A stretch of 64,000 nt of DNA, from assembly GCF_016907715.1 (NCBI RefSeq), contig NZ_JAFBCM010000001.1, positions 3,968,001 to 4,032,000 on the forward strand, given 5' to 3'. A model generated the notes under the pieces. It saw only the letters and a program-made list of their open reading frames with translations. It did no database searches and had not been told where the DNA came from. The DNA comes from Tenggerimyces flavus (lineage in GTDB: Bacteria; Actinomycetota; Actinomycetes; Propionibacteriales; Actinopolymorphaceae). A program made the position numbers and the translations under genes. Positions 25,753 to 34,649 of the stretch are shown one piece after another (position 1 is the stretch's first letter; each line of letters opens with the position of its first letter).

Positions 25753-26953
25753 GGCGGGCGGCGCGCAGGACGAGGTAGTCGCGCTCGGGCAGGTTCGTGG
25801 TCCGCCCGGCTGCCGCCCGGTAGTGGCTGACCGCGGCGTCGGAGTCGCCGAGCAGCTCGTACAGGTGGCCGCGTACCGCGTCCAGCCGGTAGTGCGCCCC
25901 CAGCTGGGCGTCGACCGGGGCGAGCAGGTCGAGGCCGGCCTGCGGACCGTTGGCCATCGCTGTGGCGATCGCGCGGTTGAGCTCGACCATCGGGTTGCCG
26001 GTGAGCTTCGCCAACAAGCCATACAAGGCGAGAATCTGCGCCCAGTCGGTGTCCTCGGTCCGCGCGGCGGTGTCGTGTTGGGCCGCGATCGCGGCCTGGA
26101 GCTGGTACTCGCCGACCCGGCCGCCGGCCATCGCGGTGGCAGTGAGGCGCACGCCCTCGGCGATCTTCGCCCGGTCCCACAGCGAGCGGTCCTGCTCCTC
26201 GAGCGGAACGAGCCGCCCGACCTCGTCGGTCCGGGCGAGCCGGCGCGCGTCGGTGAGCAACATCAGCGCGAGCAGTCCGGTCACCTCGGGATCGTCCTGC
26301 AGCAACGCGTGCACGTTCCGCGTCAGCCGGATCGCCTCACCCGACAGGTCGGTCCGGTGCAGGGCGGACCCGATGCTGGTCGCATACCCCTCGTTGAAGA
26401 TCAGGTACAGCACCCGCAGCACCGACTCCAACCGTGCGGCGAACTCTGTCGAGTCCGGCGTCCCGAACGACGTTCCCGACGACTTGATCCGCTGCTTCGC
26501 CCGGCTCACCCGCTGCGCGAGCGTGGTCTCCGGGACGAGGAACGCGTTCGCGATCTCCGCCGTCGTCAGCCCGCCGACCGCCCGCAACGTCAGCGCGACC
26601 GCCGACGCCGGCGACAGCGACGGGTGGCAGCACATGAACAGCAGCTCGAGGGCGTCGTCGCGCTGCTCGGTCCTGCCCTGCGGCACCTCCCGCCACGCCT
26701 CGTTCACCTCGCGCCGTCGCCGCGCCTGGTTGCTGCGGTAGTGGTCGGTGAGCTTGCGGACAGCGGTCTGGATCAGCCAGCCGCGCGGGTTGTCCGGTCG
26801 CCCGTCCTTCGGCCAGTGCAGAACGGCGGCGAGCAACGCCTCCTGCACCGCGTCCTCGGCGGCGTCGAAGTCGCCGTACCGCCGGACGACGGCGCCGAGG
26901 ACCTGCGGCCCGAGCTCACGCAGCAGGTCCTCGATCGGCGCTTCGGCGCTCAC
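25727..26953 (-). CDS. ECF sigma factor, ECF42 type with C-terminal extension
   Basis: A 408-aa sigma factor. Region 2 (YGDFDAAEDAVQEALLAAVLHW) and region 4 (LTTAEIANAFLVPETTLAQRVSRAK) are followed by a conserved extension of about 230 residues that looks like helical TPR-type repeats. This architecture, with a DGPF gene directly upstream, is that of ECF42, which has no classical anti-sigma factor; the extension is thought to control activity. The start overlaps the DGPF stop by ATGA. The targets are probably this operon itself and similar DGPF genes. Confidence 0.9.
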   Translation of the reverse strand: MSAEAPIEDLLRELGPQVLGAVVRRYGDFDAAEDAVQEALLAAVLHWPKDGRPDNPRGWLIQTAVRKLTDHYRSNQARRRREVNEAWREVPQGRTEQRDDALELLFMCCHPSLSPASAVALTLRAVGGLTTAEIANAFLVPETTLAQRVSRAKQRIKSSGTSFGTPDSTEFAARLESVLRVLYLIFNEGYATSIGSALHRTDLSGEAIRLTRNVHALLQDDPEVTGLLALMLLTDARRLARTDEVGRLVPLEEQDRSLWDRAKIAEGVRLTATAMAGGRVGEYQLQAAIAAQHDTAARTEDTDWAQILALYGLLAKLTGNPMVELNRAIATAMANGPQAGLDLLAPVDAQLGAHYRLDAVRGHLYELLGDSDAAVSHYRAAAGRTTNLPERDYLVLRAARLNRGPAPS

Positions 26954-27354
26954 ACGTCCGTCCCGGGAATGCGGAACATCACCTGCCGGACCTCGATCGG
27001 CTGCCCCAACGGCACCCCGTTCGGCCCCGGCGCCGCGGACACCAGCGCCGCGATCTCGACCGCGCGGTCCTCGGTCTCGACGTCGACCAGCTGGTAGCCG
27101 GCGAGCAGTTCCTTGGCCTCGGGGAACGGGCCGTCGGTGACGACGGGCGCGTTCTGCCCGTCGGACTGGACGACCTTCGCGAGCTCAGGTCCGGTGAGCG
27201 CCTGCATCTCGACCAGCTCGCCGTTCTCGATCAGCTCCTGGTTCAGCGCACGCAGGTACTCCATGTGGGCATCGAGGTCGTTCGGGTCCCACTCGGCGAG
27301 CGGCGGGGCGTCGAGGTTCTCGTCGTACTTCGTCAGGATCAGGAAACGGGTCAT
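26950..27354 (-). CDS. DGPF/YCII-related protein
   Basis: A 134-aa protein with an alpha/beta ferredoxin-like fold of the YCII family. The defining motif is TDGPFPEAKELLAGYQLVDV, in the second half. DGPF proteins are partners and targets of ECF42 sigma factors; the biochemical role is unknown, although a His/Asp pair in relatives suggests an enzyme or ligand-binding protein. ATG 27354 has AAGGAC upstream. It lies between the PPOX protein (15-base gap) and the sigma factor (ATGA overlap), as a classical ECF42 operon. Confidence 0.9.
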   Translation of the reverse strand: MTRFLILTKYDENLDAPPLAEWDPNDLDAHMEYLRALNQELIENGELVEMQALTGPELAKVVQSDGQNAPVVTDGPFPEAKELLAGYQLVDVETEDRAVEIAALVSAAPGPNGVPLGQPIEVRQVMFRIPGTDV

Positions 27355-27368
27355 CGTCGTTCGTCCTT

Positions 27369-27875
27369 TCAGCCCTGCTGGGCTTCGGCCTTCTCGCGGA
27401 TCAGGTCCTCGACCGCCTTGGGGATGGTGGTCTCGAAGTCGAGCAGTTTGGCCCAGTGCAGCTCGATGCTGATCACGGCCATCTCGTCGTAGAGCGCCCG
27501 AACCCCGGCCTCCCACTCGGGGAAGGCCTCTTCCCCGACGTGTCGGCCGGCCTCGATGTAGAAGTCGGGAACGCCGTCGACGACCTCGACGGACGCGGTG
27601 CCGCGCAGCAGCAGGACCTTCGGCGGGTACCCGGTGGTGTCGATGGTGAGCGCGACCTTCGGGTCCTTCCGCAGCGCGGCGACCTTGGCGGCCTTCGGCA
27701 CCGTGGCGATCAGCACCCGCGCACCGTCCCAGGCGTACCCGATCGGCACGACCCGCGGCTCCCCGTCGACGTTGTTGTACGCGAACCGCGCGATGGCCAC
27801 CCCGTTCAGCAGTTGCTGCGCGTACGGCTTGTTCATGACCTCGGAGATCTCCTGCTGCGACATCGTCTTCGTCAT
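27369..27875 (-). CDS. Pyridoxamine 5'-phosphate oxidase-fold flavoprotein
   Basis: A 168-aa split-barrel protein of the PPOX/FMN-binding superfamily. The core runs from NGVAIARFAYNNVDGEPRVV through VLIATVPKAAKVAALRKDP to KVLLLRGTASVEVV. Such proteins bind FMN, F420 or heme and reduce or sequester small molecules. It is the first gene of the ECF42 operon. ATG 27875 opens the frame and a second ATG lies four codons in. Between it and the next gene upstream (27876-28107) I see no further gene, only the presumed divergent promoters. Confidence 0.82.
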   Translation of the reverse strand: MTKTMSQQEISEVMNKPYAQQLLNGVAIARFAYNNVDGEPRVVPIGYAWDGARVLIATVPKAAKVAALRKDPKVALTIDTTGYPPKVLLLRGTASVEVVDGVPDFYIEAGRHVGEEAFPEWEAGVRALYDEMAVISIELHWAKLLDFETTIPKAVEDLIREKAEAQQG

Positions 27876-28107
27876 CTCAGTTCTTGCCTCTCGTGCTCGG
27901 CACCCCTCGTGGGCGCCATTCGTGAGTCAGACGGAGCCGTTGCCAGGTCCTCGACATGGTCGACACGAATTCTGCTGGGAATCCTTGCGTGATCGACCGT
28001 GGACACATCGCCACCGCGCGGGCCACCGCGTTTCTCGCCCTGGCACTCGCCATGCGGCTGAGCTAAATCGTGGCGCGCCTGCCTGAGGGTGGAGTAGAAC
28101 GTCGAGA

Positions 28108-29397
28108 GTGAACGCGCTGCGCAGCCGTACGTATCGGCATCAGGACCTCGTCACGATCGAGCACCGGCTCGATGTCCCGCTCGACCACCACGCGCCGGAC
28201 GGGGAGCAGCTCGAGGTCTTCGCCCGCGAGCTCGTCAAGGTGGACAAGGCGGACGACAACCAGCCGCGGCTGCTGTTCCTGCAGGGCGGCCCCGGCGGCA
28301 AGAGCCCGCGGCCGGGCTCCGACGCGTGGGTCGAACGGGCGCTGCGGGACTACCGCGTCGTCCTGCTCGACCAGCGCGGCACCGGCCTGTCGACGCATGC
28401 GAACCGGCAGACGCTCGCCCGCCGCGGCGGTCCCGAGGAGCAGGCGGAGTACCTCCAGCACTTCCGCGCCGACGCGATCGTGCACGACTCCGAGGCGCTG
28501 CGCAAAGCGCTCGGCGGCGACACCCCGTGGACCCTGCTCGGCCAGAGCTACGGCGGCTTCTGCATCCTCACCTACCTCTCGTTCGCGCCGGCCGGGGTGA
28601 AGGAGGCGTTCGTCACCGGCGGGCTGCCGTCGCTCCAGGGCACGGCCGACGTGGTGTACGAGACGACGTACGACCACATGGTGGAGAAGAACGAGGCCTA
28701 CTTCGCCCTGCACCCCGACGACCGCGAGCTGTGCGCGCGGATCGTCCGGCACCTCACCGAGAACGACGTCCGGCTGCCCACCGGCGAGCGCTTCTCACCG
28801 CGCCGCTTCCAGACCGCCGGCCACGGACTCGGCATGCGCGGGGTCTTCGACGGCCTGCACTACGTGCTGGAGGAGGCGTTCCTCCCGGGCAGCGCCGGCG
28901 ACGAGCTGTCCGACACGTTCCTGCACGCGGTCGGCTCGGGGCTGAGCTTCGCCGAGGGCCCGCTCTACGCGGTGCTGCACGAGTCCATCTACCAGCACGG
29001 AGCGGCCAGCCGCTGGGCCGCCGAACGGGTCTACACCGAACGCAAGGAGTTCCACCTCGACGACGAGCGGCCGTTCCTGTTCACCGGCGAGGTGATCTAC
29101 CCGTTCTTCTTCGACGAGGATCCGGCGCTCGTTCCGCTGCGCGAGACCGCGAACCTCCTTGCGCACAAGGAAGACTGGCCCGCCCTGTACGACGTCGAGC
29201 AGCTCGCGCGCAACGAGGTGCCGGTGTTCGCCGCGGTGTACTACAACGACCTCTACGTACCCCGCGAGCTCTCCCTCGAGACCGCCAAGGCGGTCAAGCG
29301 GGTGACGCCGTGGATCACCAACGAGTACGAGCACGACGGCATCCGGGTGAGCGACGTGCTCGACAAGCTGTTCAAGCTCGCGAAGCAGACTCCGTAG
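28108..29397 (+). CDS. Alpha/beta hydrolase, prolyl aminopeptidase-like (S33)
   Basis: A 429-aa serine hydrolase. The oxyanion motif LQGGPGG and the nucleophile elbow GQSYGG are those of peptidase family S33 (proline iminopeptidase). The acid is Asp in VYYNDLYV and the base His is in EYEHDGIR. There is no signal peptide, so it acts in the cytoplasm, probably releasing N-terminal proline from short peptides. The GTG 28108 follows TAGAAC by seven bases, which suggests a leaderless transcript. The end overlaps the convergent NrtR gene by 26 bases. Confidence 0.87.
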   Translation: MNALRSRTYRHQDLVTIEHRLDVPLDHHAPDGEQLEVFARELVKVDKADDNQPRLLFLQGGPGGKSPRPGSDAWVERALRDYRVVLLDQRGTGLSTHANRQTLARRGGPEEQAEYLQHFRADAIVHDSEALRKALGGDTPWTLLGQSYGGFCILTYLSFAPAGVKEAFVTGGLPSLQGTADVVYETTYDHMVEKNEAYFALHPDDRELCARIVRHLTENDVRLPTGERFSPRRFQTAGHGLGMRGVFDGLHYVLEEAFLPGSAGDELSDTFLHAVGSGLSFAEGPLYAVLHESIYQHGAASRWAAERVYTERKEFHLDDERPFLFTGEVIYPFFFDEDPALVPLRETANLLAHKEDWPALYDVEQLARNEVPVFAAVYYNDLYVPRELSLETAKAVKRVTPWITNEYEHDGIRVSDVLDKLFKLAKQTP

Positions 29398-30097
29398 GCG
29401 GGGAAGGCGGAGCCGGGGGAGGAGTGGTCGCGGGCGGACGGAACACCGCGAACGGGTCGGTGATCTGGATGCTCGCGCGGGCGAAGCGGAACAGCGCTGC
29501 CGGACGGCCGCCGCTCGGACCCGGTGGCACGGTCTCGCCGGTCGGCTCGAGCTGCCCGCGCCGGGAGAGGACGCGCTGCAGGTTGGTCGCCGACACCCGG
29601 TAGCCGAGCGCCGCCGAGTAGACGTCGCGCAGCGCCGACACGGTGAACTCCGGCGCCGCGAGCGCGAACCCGACGTTCGTGTACGACAGCTTCGACCGGA
29701 GCCGGTCCCGGGCGCGCAGCACGACCGCCTGGTGGTCGAACGCGGTGTCCGGCAGCGCGTCGATCGGGAACCACGAGGTGTCGTCCGGGATCACCGGGTC
29801 GTTGTCGGAGCGCACCAGCGCGAGGAACGTGCTCGCGATCACCCGGTCGCCGGGCACCCGGTCCGGGGCGCTGAACACGGCCAGCTGCTCGACGTGGGAG
29901 AGCTGTCTGACGTCGACCTTCTCGGCGAGCTGGCGGCGTACGGACGCCTCGATGTCCTCGGTCGCGCCGAGCTGTCCGCCGGGGAGGGACCAGCGGCCGA
30001 CCTGCGGTTCTCGCGCCCGCCGCCAAAGCAGGACCTGCAGTGACCGGGACCGGACTTGGAGCACGGCGGCGAGAACCTCATGCCCCAATTCGCTCAC
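29372..30097 (-). CDS. nrtR: NrtR-type Nudix transcriptional regulator
   Basis: A 241-aa regulator with an N-terminal Nudix fold and a C-terminal winged helix. The Nudix box reads [21 protein letters not shown]: the catalytic REUxEE core is degenerate (RRQLAEK), as expected when the fold serves as an ADP-ribose sensor and not as a hydrolase. The winged helix covers about residues 150-215. A Pro-rich tail follows. It is divergent from nadA-nadB-nadC, the classical NrtR target. GTG 30097 lies six bases after TACTAT on the minus strand, so it is leaderless. Confidence 0.88.
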   Translation of the reverse strand: MSELGHEVLAAVLQVRSRSLQVLLWRRAREPQVGRWSLPGGQLGATEDIEASVRRQLAEKVDVRQLSHVEQLAVFSAPDRVPGDRVIASTFLALVRSDNDPVIPDDTSWFPIDALPDTAFDHQAVVLRARDRLRSKLSYTNVGFALAAPEFTVSALRDVYSAALGYRVSATNLQRVLSRRGQLEPTGETVPPGPSGGRPAALFRFARASIQITDPFAVFRPPATTPPPAPPSPPTESASRA

Positions 30098-30103
30098 GCG
30101 GTG

Positions 30104-30109
30104 ATAGTA
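30104..30109 (-). promoter_or_regulatory. -10 box TACTAT of nrtR
   Basis: A near-consensus -10 hexamer ends six bases before the GTG start of nrtR. The NrtR-like dyad at 30119-30141 covers the region where the -35 box should be. Confidence 0.55.
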
Positions 30110-30118
30110 TCCATGGCA

Positions 30119-30141
30119 GTTTTCGATTCATAGACGAAAAC
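30119..30141. promoter_or_regulatory. Candidate NrtR operator
   Basis: GTTTTCG (30119-30125) and CGAAAAC (30135-30141) form a perfect dyad with a 9-base spacer, in the gap between nrtR and nadA. Its AT content stands out. Repression in both directions is plausible. Confidence 0.6.
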
Positions 30142-30173
30142 CTCGGCGTGGCGGGAAGAGCCCGCGATCGCAC

Positions 30174-30228
30174 GGGGTTAGGGGTGAGGAGGGGGCTCGA
30201 CGGGGAGCCCTGCCAAACCCCTTCGGGT
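30174..30228 (+). promoter_or_regulatory. Structured 5' leader of nadA with alternative hairpins
   Basis: GGGGTT (30174-30179) can pair with AACCCC (30216-30221), enclosing a GGGCTC/GAGCCC hairpin (30193-30198 with 30205-30210). Alternatively ACCC (30217-30220) pairs with GGGT (30225-30228) in a CTTC tetraloop. The two folds share bases and exclude each other. No known riboswitch class was recognised. Confidence 0.35.
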
Positions 30229-30243
30229 GAGGGAGAGCAGTCG

Positions 30244-31254
30244 ATGACCGCGGTGATCGAACGTACCTCTGGCGGCTACGTCGGGGTGGTGCCGGACGAG
30301 GCATGGCGGGAGGAGGTACGCCGGCTCGCCCGCGAACGCGACGCGGTGCTGCTCGCGCACAACTACCAGATCCCCGAGATCCAGGACATCGCCGACTTCA
30401 CCGGCGACTCGCTCGCGCTGAGCCGGATCGCGGCGACGAGCGACGCGTCCACGATCGTGTTCTGCGGCGTGCACTTCATGGCCGAGACCGCCAAGATCCT
30501 CAGCCCGGACAAGACCGTACTGATCCCGGACGCGCGGGCCGGCTGTTCGCTCGCCGACTCGATCGACGCCGACCAGCTGCGCGCGTGGAAGGCCGAGCAC
30601 CCGGGCGCGGTCGTGGTGTCGTACGTCAACACGACGGCCGAGGTGAAGGCCGAGACCGACATCTGCTGCACCTCGTCGAACGCGGTCGAGGTCGTCCAGT
30701 CGATCCCCGCCGACCAGGAGGTGCTGTTCCTCCCGGACATGTTCCTCGGCGCGCACGTTCGCCGGGTGACCGGACGCGAGAACCTGCACATCTGGGCGGG
30801 GGAGTGCCACGTCCACGCCGGCATCAACGGCGCCGAGCTCGCCGAGCGGGCCGCGGAGAACCCCGACGCCGACCTCTTCATCCACCCGGAGTGCGGCTGC
30901 GCCACGTCGGCGCTCTATCTCGCGGGCGCGGGTGCCGTGCCGGCCGACCGGGTGAAGATCTTGTCCACCGGCGGCATGCTCGACGAGGCCCGCGAGACCA
31001 AGTCCCGTTCGGTGCTGGTCGCGACCGAGATCGGGATGCTGCACCAGCTCCGCAAGGCCGCGCCGGGCGTCGACTTCCGCGCGGTGAACGAGCGCGCCTC
31101 CTGCCGCTACATGAAGATGATCACGCCCGCCGCCCTGCTGCGCTGCCTGCGCGACGGCGCGGACGAGGTGCACGTCGACCCGGCGATCGCGGCACGGGCT
31201 CGCGGCGCCGTGCAACGGATGGTGGAGATCGGTCAGCCTGGAGGCGGCGAATGA
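30244..31254 (+). CDS. nadA: Quinolinate synthase
   Basis: A 336-aa iron-sulfur enzyme that condenses iminoaspartate with dihydroxyacetone phosphate to quinolinate in de novo NAD synthesis. Family motifs are [20 protein letters not shown] (substrate site), [13 protein letters not shown], a Cys in [20 protein letters not shown] and SCRYMKM. Three Cys hold the [4Fe-4S] cluster. ATG 30244 follows GGGAG by about 10 bases; the frame is open further upstream, but that part is leader sequence. It overlaps nadB as ATGA and is under NrtR control. Confidence 0.95.
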   Translation: MTAVIERTSGGYVGVVPDEAWREEVRRLARERDAVLLAHNYQIPEIQDIADFTGDSLALSRIAATSDASTIVFCGVHFMAETAKILSPDKTVLIPDARAGCSLADSIDADQLRAWKAEHPGAVVVSYVNTTAEVKAETDICCTSSNAVEVVQSIPADQEVLFLPDMFLGAHVRRVTGRENLHIWAGECHVHAGINGAELAERAAENPDADLFIHPECGCATSALYLAGAGAVPADRVKILSTGGMLDEARETKSRSVLVATEIGMLHQLRKAAPGVDFRAVNERASCRYMKMITPAALLRCLRDGADEVHVDPAIAARARGAVQRMVEIGQPGGGE

Positions 31255-32867
31255 CCTGGGAGGCGACCGCCGACCTCGTCGTGGTCGGCACCGGCGTGGC
31301 GGGCCTGACCGCCGCGACCGAGGCCAAGCGCCTCGGCCTGAACGTGCTGGTCGTGACCAAGGGTGTCGCGGACGACGGCAACACGCGCTGGGCTCAGGGC
31401 GGCATCGCGGTCGCGATGCCGGGCGAGGCGAGCCAGCACGACTCGATCCGCCAGCACATCGACGACACGCTCGTCGCCGGTGCCGGGCTGTGCGACGAGG
31501 ACGCGGTGACGACGATCCTCGTCGACGGGCCCGGTGCGGTGGCGCAGCTCCGGCACGAGGGCGCGGTCTTCGACCCCGGCCCGGACGGGCGGCTCGCCCG
31601 TACCCGCGAGGGCGGGCACACCGCGTTCCGCGTGATCCACGCCGGCGGTGACGCGACCGGCGCGGAGGTCGAACGAGCCCTGCTCGCGACCGCCCGGACG
31701 CACGAGGTGGCGGTGCTCGAGCAGACCGTCGCGCTCCAGCTCATGCTCACCTCAGCCGGCGCCTGCGCGGGTCTCGTCGTGCTGGACGAGTCCGGGATCG
31801 GGATGCTGCAGGCGCCTGCCGTACTGCTCGCGACGGGCGGCCTCGGGCAGCTCTACCAGGCGACCTCGAACCCCGACGTCGCGACCGCCGACGGCATCGC
31901 GCTCGCGCTGCGGGCGGGGGCGGAGGTTGCGGACCTGGAGTTCGTCCAGTTCCACCCCACCGTTCTCTACACCGGCGCGGGTGCGTACGGCCGCCGCCCG
32001 CTGGTGACCGAGGCCGTCCGCGGCGAGGGCGCGTTCCTCGTCGACGGCGCCGGCGCGCGGGTGATGGAAGGCGTGCACCCGCTCGCCGACCTGGCCCCGC
32101 GCGACGTGGTGTCGGCGGCGATCACCCGCCGGCTGCTGGACGCGCCCGGCGGCATCGACGACCACGTGTTCCTCGACTCCACCCACCTGACGCGACCGCA
32201 CTTCCAGGCGCGCTTCCCGACCGTGTTCGCCGCCTGCGCGGCGGCGGGCATCGACCCGTCGGTGGAGCCGATCCCGGTTGCCCCGGCCGCGCACTTCGGC
32301 TGTGGCGGCGTGGTGGCCTCGGTGGACGGACGTACGACGGTGTCGGGCCTGTACGCCGCAGGCGAGGTCGCGCGGACCGGTCTGCACGGCGCCAACCGGC
32401 TGGCCTCGAACAGCCTTCTCGAAGGCCTCGTGGTCGGCGGTCGAGCTGCCCGCGCGGTGGCGTCCGATCTCGCGACCGGGGCGATCGCCCACGTACGCCG
32501 GGCCGAGGCGCAACGGTGGCCCGTCGTACCGATCGCGGACCGCGCGGCCCTGCAGCAGGCGATGAGCCGGTATGCCGGGATCGGCCGCGACGCCGTCGGC
32601 CTCGCCGAGGTGGCCGCGGTGCTCGACAAGACCTCCGCGGTCGGCGCCCTGCGGTCCCGCCGGGACGTCGAGGATGCCGCGCTCGCGATGACCGCGCGGG
32701 TGCTGGCGTTGGCCGCGTCGGAGCGCGAGGAGTCGCGTGGCTGCCACGTTCGCCACGACTTCCCGTCGCGGGACGACGCGCGTTGGCGCACGACGATCGC
32801 CTACCGGGCGGACGACTCCGGCGCGCCGCACATGGTCTCCCGGTACGAGCTGGCGGGTGTCGCATGA
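31251..32867 (+). CDS. nadB: L-aspartate oxidase
   Basis: A 538-aa FAD enzyme that oxidises L-aspartate to iminoaspartate, the partner step to NadA. The FAD motif is [13 protein letters not shown] at the N-terminus, with the family motif [11 protein letters not shown], the active-site region LEFVQFHPT, a [13 protein letters not shown] segment, [10 protein letters not shown] and the second FAD-binding stretch [20 protein letters not shown]. The C-terminal helical domain is present. The gene is coupled on both sides by ATGA overlaps. Length and motifs are normal. Confidence 0.95.
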   Translation: MTWEATADLVVVGTGVAGLTAATEAKRLGLNVLVVTKGVADDGNTRWAQGGIAVAMPGEASQHDSIRQHIDDTLVAGAGLCDEDAVTTILVDGPGAVAQLRHEGAVFDPGPDGRLARTREGGHTAFRVIHAGGDATGAEVERALLATARTHEVAVLEQTVALQLMLTSAGACAGLVVLDESGIGMLQAPAVLLATGGLGQLYQATSNPDVATADGIALALRAGAEVADLEFVQFHPTVLYTGAGAYGRRPLVTEAVRGEGAFLVDGAGARVMEGVHPLADLAPRDVVSAAITRRLLDAPGGIDDHVFLDSTHLTRPHFQARFPTVFAACAAAGIDPSVEPIPVAPAAHFGCGGVVASVDGRTTVSGLYAAGEVARTGLHGANRLASNSLLEGLVVGGRAARAVASDLATGAIAHVRRAEAQRWPVVPIADRAALQQAMSRYAGIGRDAVGLAEVAAVLDKTSAVGALRSRRDVEDAALAMTARVLALAASEREESRGCHVRHDFPSRDDARWRTTIAYRADDSGAPHMVSRYELAGVA

Positions 32868-33754
32868 TCTCGCCCGCCACGCGCGCCGCGCTGGACAAGT
32901 CCGGCCTCGATGTCGACGACGTCCTCCGCGTCGTCAACACCGCCTTGACGGAAGACCTCCGCTACGGGCCGGACGCCACGACCGCGGCGACGGTGCCCGA
33001 AGACGCAGTCGCCGTTGCCGATCTGACGCCGCGCGCTCCGGGCGTACTGGCCGGAGGACCGGTCGCGCTCGCGGTGTTCGACCTGGTCGGCGACGGCCGG
33101 ATCGAGGTGGTGTCGCGGCTCGACGACGGCACCCACCTCACCGCGTACCAGCCCGCGCTGACCGTCCGCGGGCCGGTCCGCGCGCTGCTGACCGCGGAAC
33201 GGACGGCGCTCAACCTGCTCACCCACCTGTCCGGCGTCGCCACCGCGACCGCCGCATGGGTCGCCGCGGTGGAGGGGACGGGCTGCGCGATCCGCGACAC
33301 CCGCAAGACGCTGCCCGGGCTGCGCCTGCTGGAGAAGTACGCGGTCCGCTGCGGCGGTGGCGTCAACCACCGGCTCGGCCTCGGGGATGCCGTGCTGGTG
33401 AAGGACAACCACGTCGTCGCGGCGGGCTCGGTCGGCGCCGCGCTCGCCGCCGTCCGCGCGCGGGCGCCGGAGCTCCCGTGCGAGGTCGAGGTGACGACGC
33501 TCGACGAGCTCGACGCGATGCTCGCCGAACGTGCCGAGCTCGTGCTGCTCGACAACTTCACCCCCGCCGACTGCGCGGAGGCCGTCCGCCGCGTCCGCGC
33601 CGCCGGCGTGAAGACCCGCCTCGAGGCGTCCGGCGGCCTCACCCTCGACGTCGCCCGCGCCTACGCCGAGACCGGCGTCGACTACCTCGCCGTCGGCGCG
33701 CTCACCCATTCCGCCCCCGTCCTCGACCTCGGCATGGACCTGCGCGCGTCCTAG
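32864..33754 (+). CDS. nadC: Nicotinate-nucleotide pyrophosphorylase (quinolinate phosphoribosyltransferase)
   Basis: A 296-aa enzyme converting quinolinate and PRPP to nicotinate mononucleotide, CO2 and pyrophosphate. Clear motifs are ERTALNLLTHLSGVAT, RDTRKTLPGLRLLEKYAVRCGG (quinolinate and PRPP binding, given in part), VLVKDNH and LEASGGLTLD. The ATG overlaps the nadB stop, completing a nadA-nadB-nadC operon in pathway order. A stem-loop at 33855-33873 could end the transcript before the toxin-antitoxin pair. Confidence 0.95.
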   Translation: MISPATRAALDKSGLDVDDVLRVVNTALTEDLRYGPDATTAATVPEDAVAVADLTPRAPGVLAGGPVALAVFDLVGDGRIEVVSRLDDGTHLTAYQPALTVRGPVRALLTAERTALNLLTHLSGVATATAAWVAAVEGTGCAIRDTRKTLPGLRLLEKYAVRCGGGVNHRLGLGDAVLVKDNHVVAAGSVGAALAAVRARAPELPCEVEVTTLDELDAMLAERAELVLLDNFTPADCAEAVRRVRAAGVKTRLEASGGLTLDVARAYAETGVDYLAVGALTHSAPVLDLGMDLRAS

Positions 33755-33854
33755 CCGAGGCGGGGTGATGGTGCTCTCTCTGTGCAGTTGTCAAGGTGCG
33801 TAGCGTCAGGCGCTTGATGGCGACCATACCGATTCGAACGTGTATTCGCATGCT

Positions 33855-33873
33855 CGTTCGCCAGCGGCGAACG
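33855..33873. terminator. Stem-loop downstream of nadC
   Basis: CGTTCGCC (33855-33862) and GGCGAACG (33866-33873) enclose the loop AGC. There is no T-run. It could act as terminator for nadABC or as part of the antitoxin promoter region. Confidence 0.4.
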
Positions 33874-33878
33874 CGGCG

Positions 33879-33895
33879 CCATATCGTGGTATGGT
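33879..33895 (+). promoter_or_regulatory. Promoter/operator of the toxin-antitoxin pair
   Basis: TATGGT (33890-33895) ends six bases before the antitoxin ATG at 33902 and is a likely -10 box of a leaderless transcript. CCATA (33879-33883) and TATGG (33890-33894) form a dyad over it, a plausible autoregulatory operator. Confidence 0.5.
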
Positions 33896-33901
33896 GACGG
33901 T

Positions 33902-34174
33902 ATGGCATCCAGGAAGGTCACGATCACGATCTCCGAAGAGTTGCTGAAGCACGCCAAGGAGCTGGCGAAACGTGCTGGCATGCCGCTGTCTACGTGGATC
34001 GCCGGTGCGGCAGAGCATCGTGCTCGGACCGAAGACGGGCTCGCCGCGGTTGCCGAAATCGAGCGCGAGGAAGGGCCGATCACACCTGAGGAACGCGCGT
34101 GGGCGCGCGCGGAGCTGGCTCGGGTGGACGCCGAGATGCGGGGAGCGCTGGAGCCGGAGCGCCAAGCAGGATGA
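33902..34174 (+). CDS. Antitoxin, ribbon-helix-helix-like
   Basis: A 90-aa protein. The N-terminus (KVTITISEELLKHAKELAKR) has the beta strand and helix of ribbon-helix-helix DNA-binding antitoxins, followed by LSTWIAGAAEHRA. The acidic C-terminal half should wrap the toxin. Its stop overlaps the PIN-domain toxin start (ATGA), the normal antitoxin-first order of VapBC-like modules. It should bind the dyad over its own promoter. The family name (CopG/VapB class) is inferred from the pattern. Confidence 0.8.
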   Translation: MASRKVTITISEELLKHAKELAKRAGMPLSTWIAGAAEHRARTEDGLAAVAEIEREEGPITPEERAWARAELARVDAEMRGALEPERQAG

Positions 34175-34584
34175 GCGTTCCGATCGATACGACATCGCCA
34201 CTCGTGTACGACGCCGGTGCGCTCGTGGCCGCGGAGAAGGGCAGCCGCCGGTTGCTCCTCCTGCACACCGAGGCGCTCGCCAGCGGGCGGGAGATCACCG
34301 TGCCTTCGCCGGTGCTCGCGCAGGTCTGGCGTGGGGACTCGCGTCAAGCGCGCCTCGCGTGGGTGCTGCGAGGCTGCCAGATCGATCCGAGCGACGAGGA
34401 GATCGCCAAGCAGGCAGGCGTTCTCCTCGGTCGAAGCAGGACCCGCGATGCGATCGACGCGATCGTCGTGGCCACCGCGTGGAAGCGCCGCGCCGGTGTT
34501 GTGACGAGCGATCCGGGTGATCTGCGCAAGCTCATCGAGACCGTTGAGATGGATGGCCACCGGATCGCCATCGCGACGGTGTGA
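34171..34584 (+). CDS. PIN-domain toxin (VapC-like ribonuclease)
   Basis: A 137-aa PIN-domain protein. The first acidic residue is Asp14 in LVYDAGALVAAE and further acidic residues are in RTRDAIDAIVVATA and VTSDPGDL, matching the Mg-binding quartet. VapC toxins cut specific tRNA or rRNA sites. Translation is coupled to the antitoxin. The pair follows the NAD biosynthesis operon but probably has its own promoter. The AraC regulator gene converges on it with a 65-base gap. Confidence 0.83.
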   Translation: MSVPIDTTSPLVYDAGALVAAEKGSRRLLLLHTEALASGREITVPSPVLAQVWRGDSRQARLAWVLRGCQIDPSDEEIAKQAGVLLGRSRTRDAIDAIVVATAWKRRAGVVTSDPGDLRKLIETVEMDGHRIAIATV

Positions 34585-34649
34585 TGGCGACCGGCCCGCC
34601 AGCTGCGATGCGCGGCGGAGACGTGCCTGCGAGTGGTGGCGTGGAGCGG

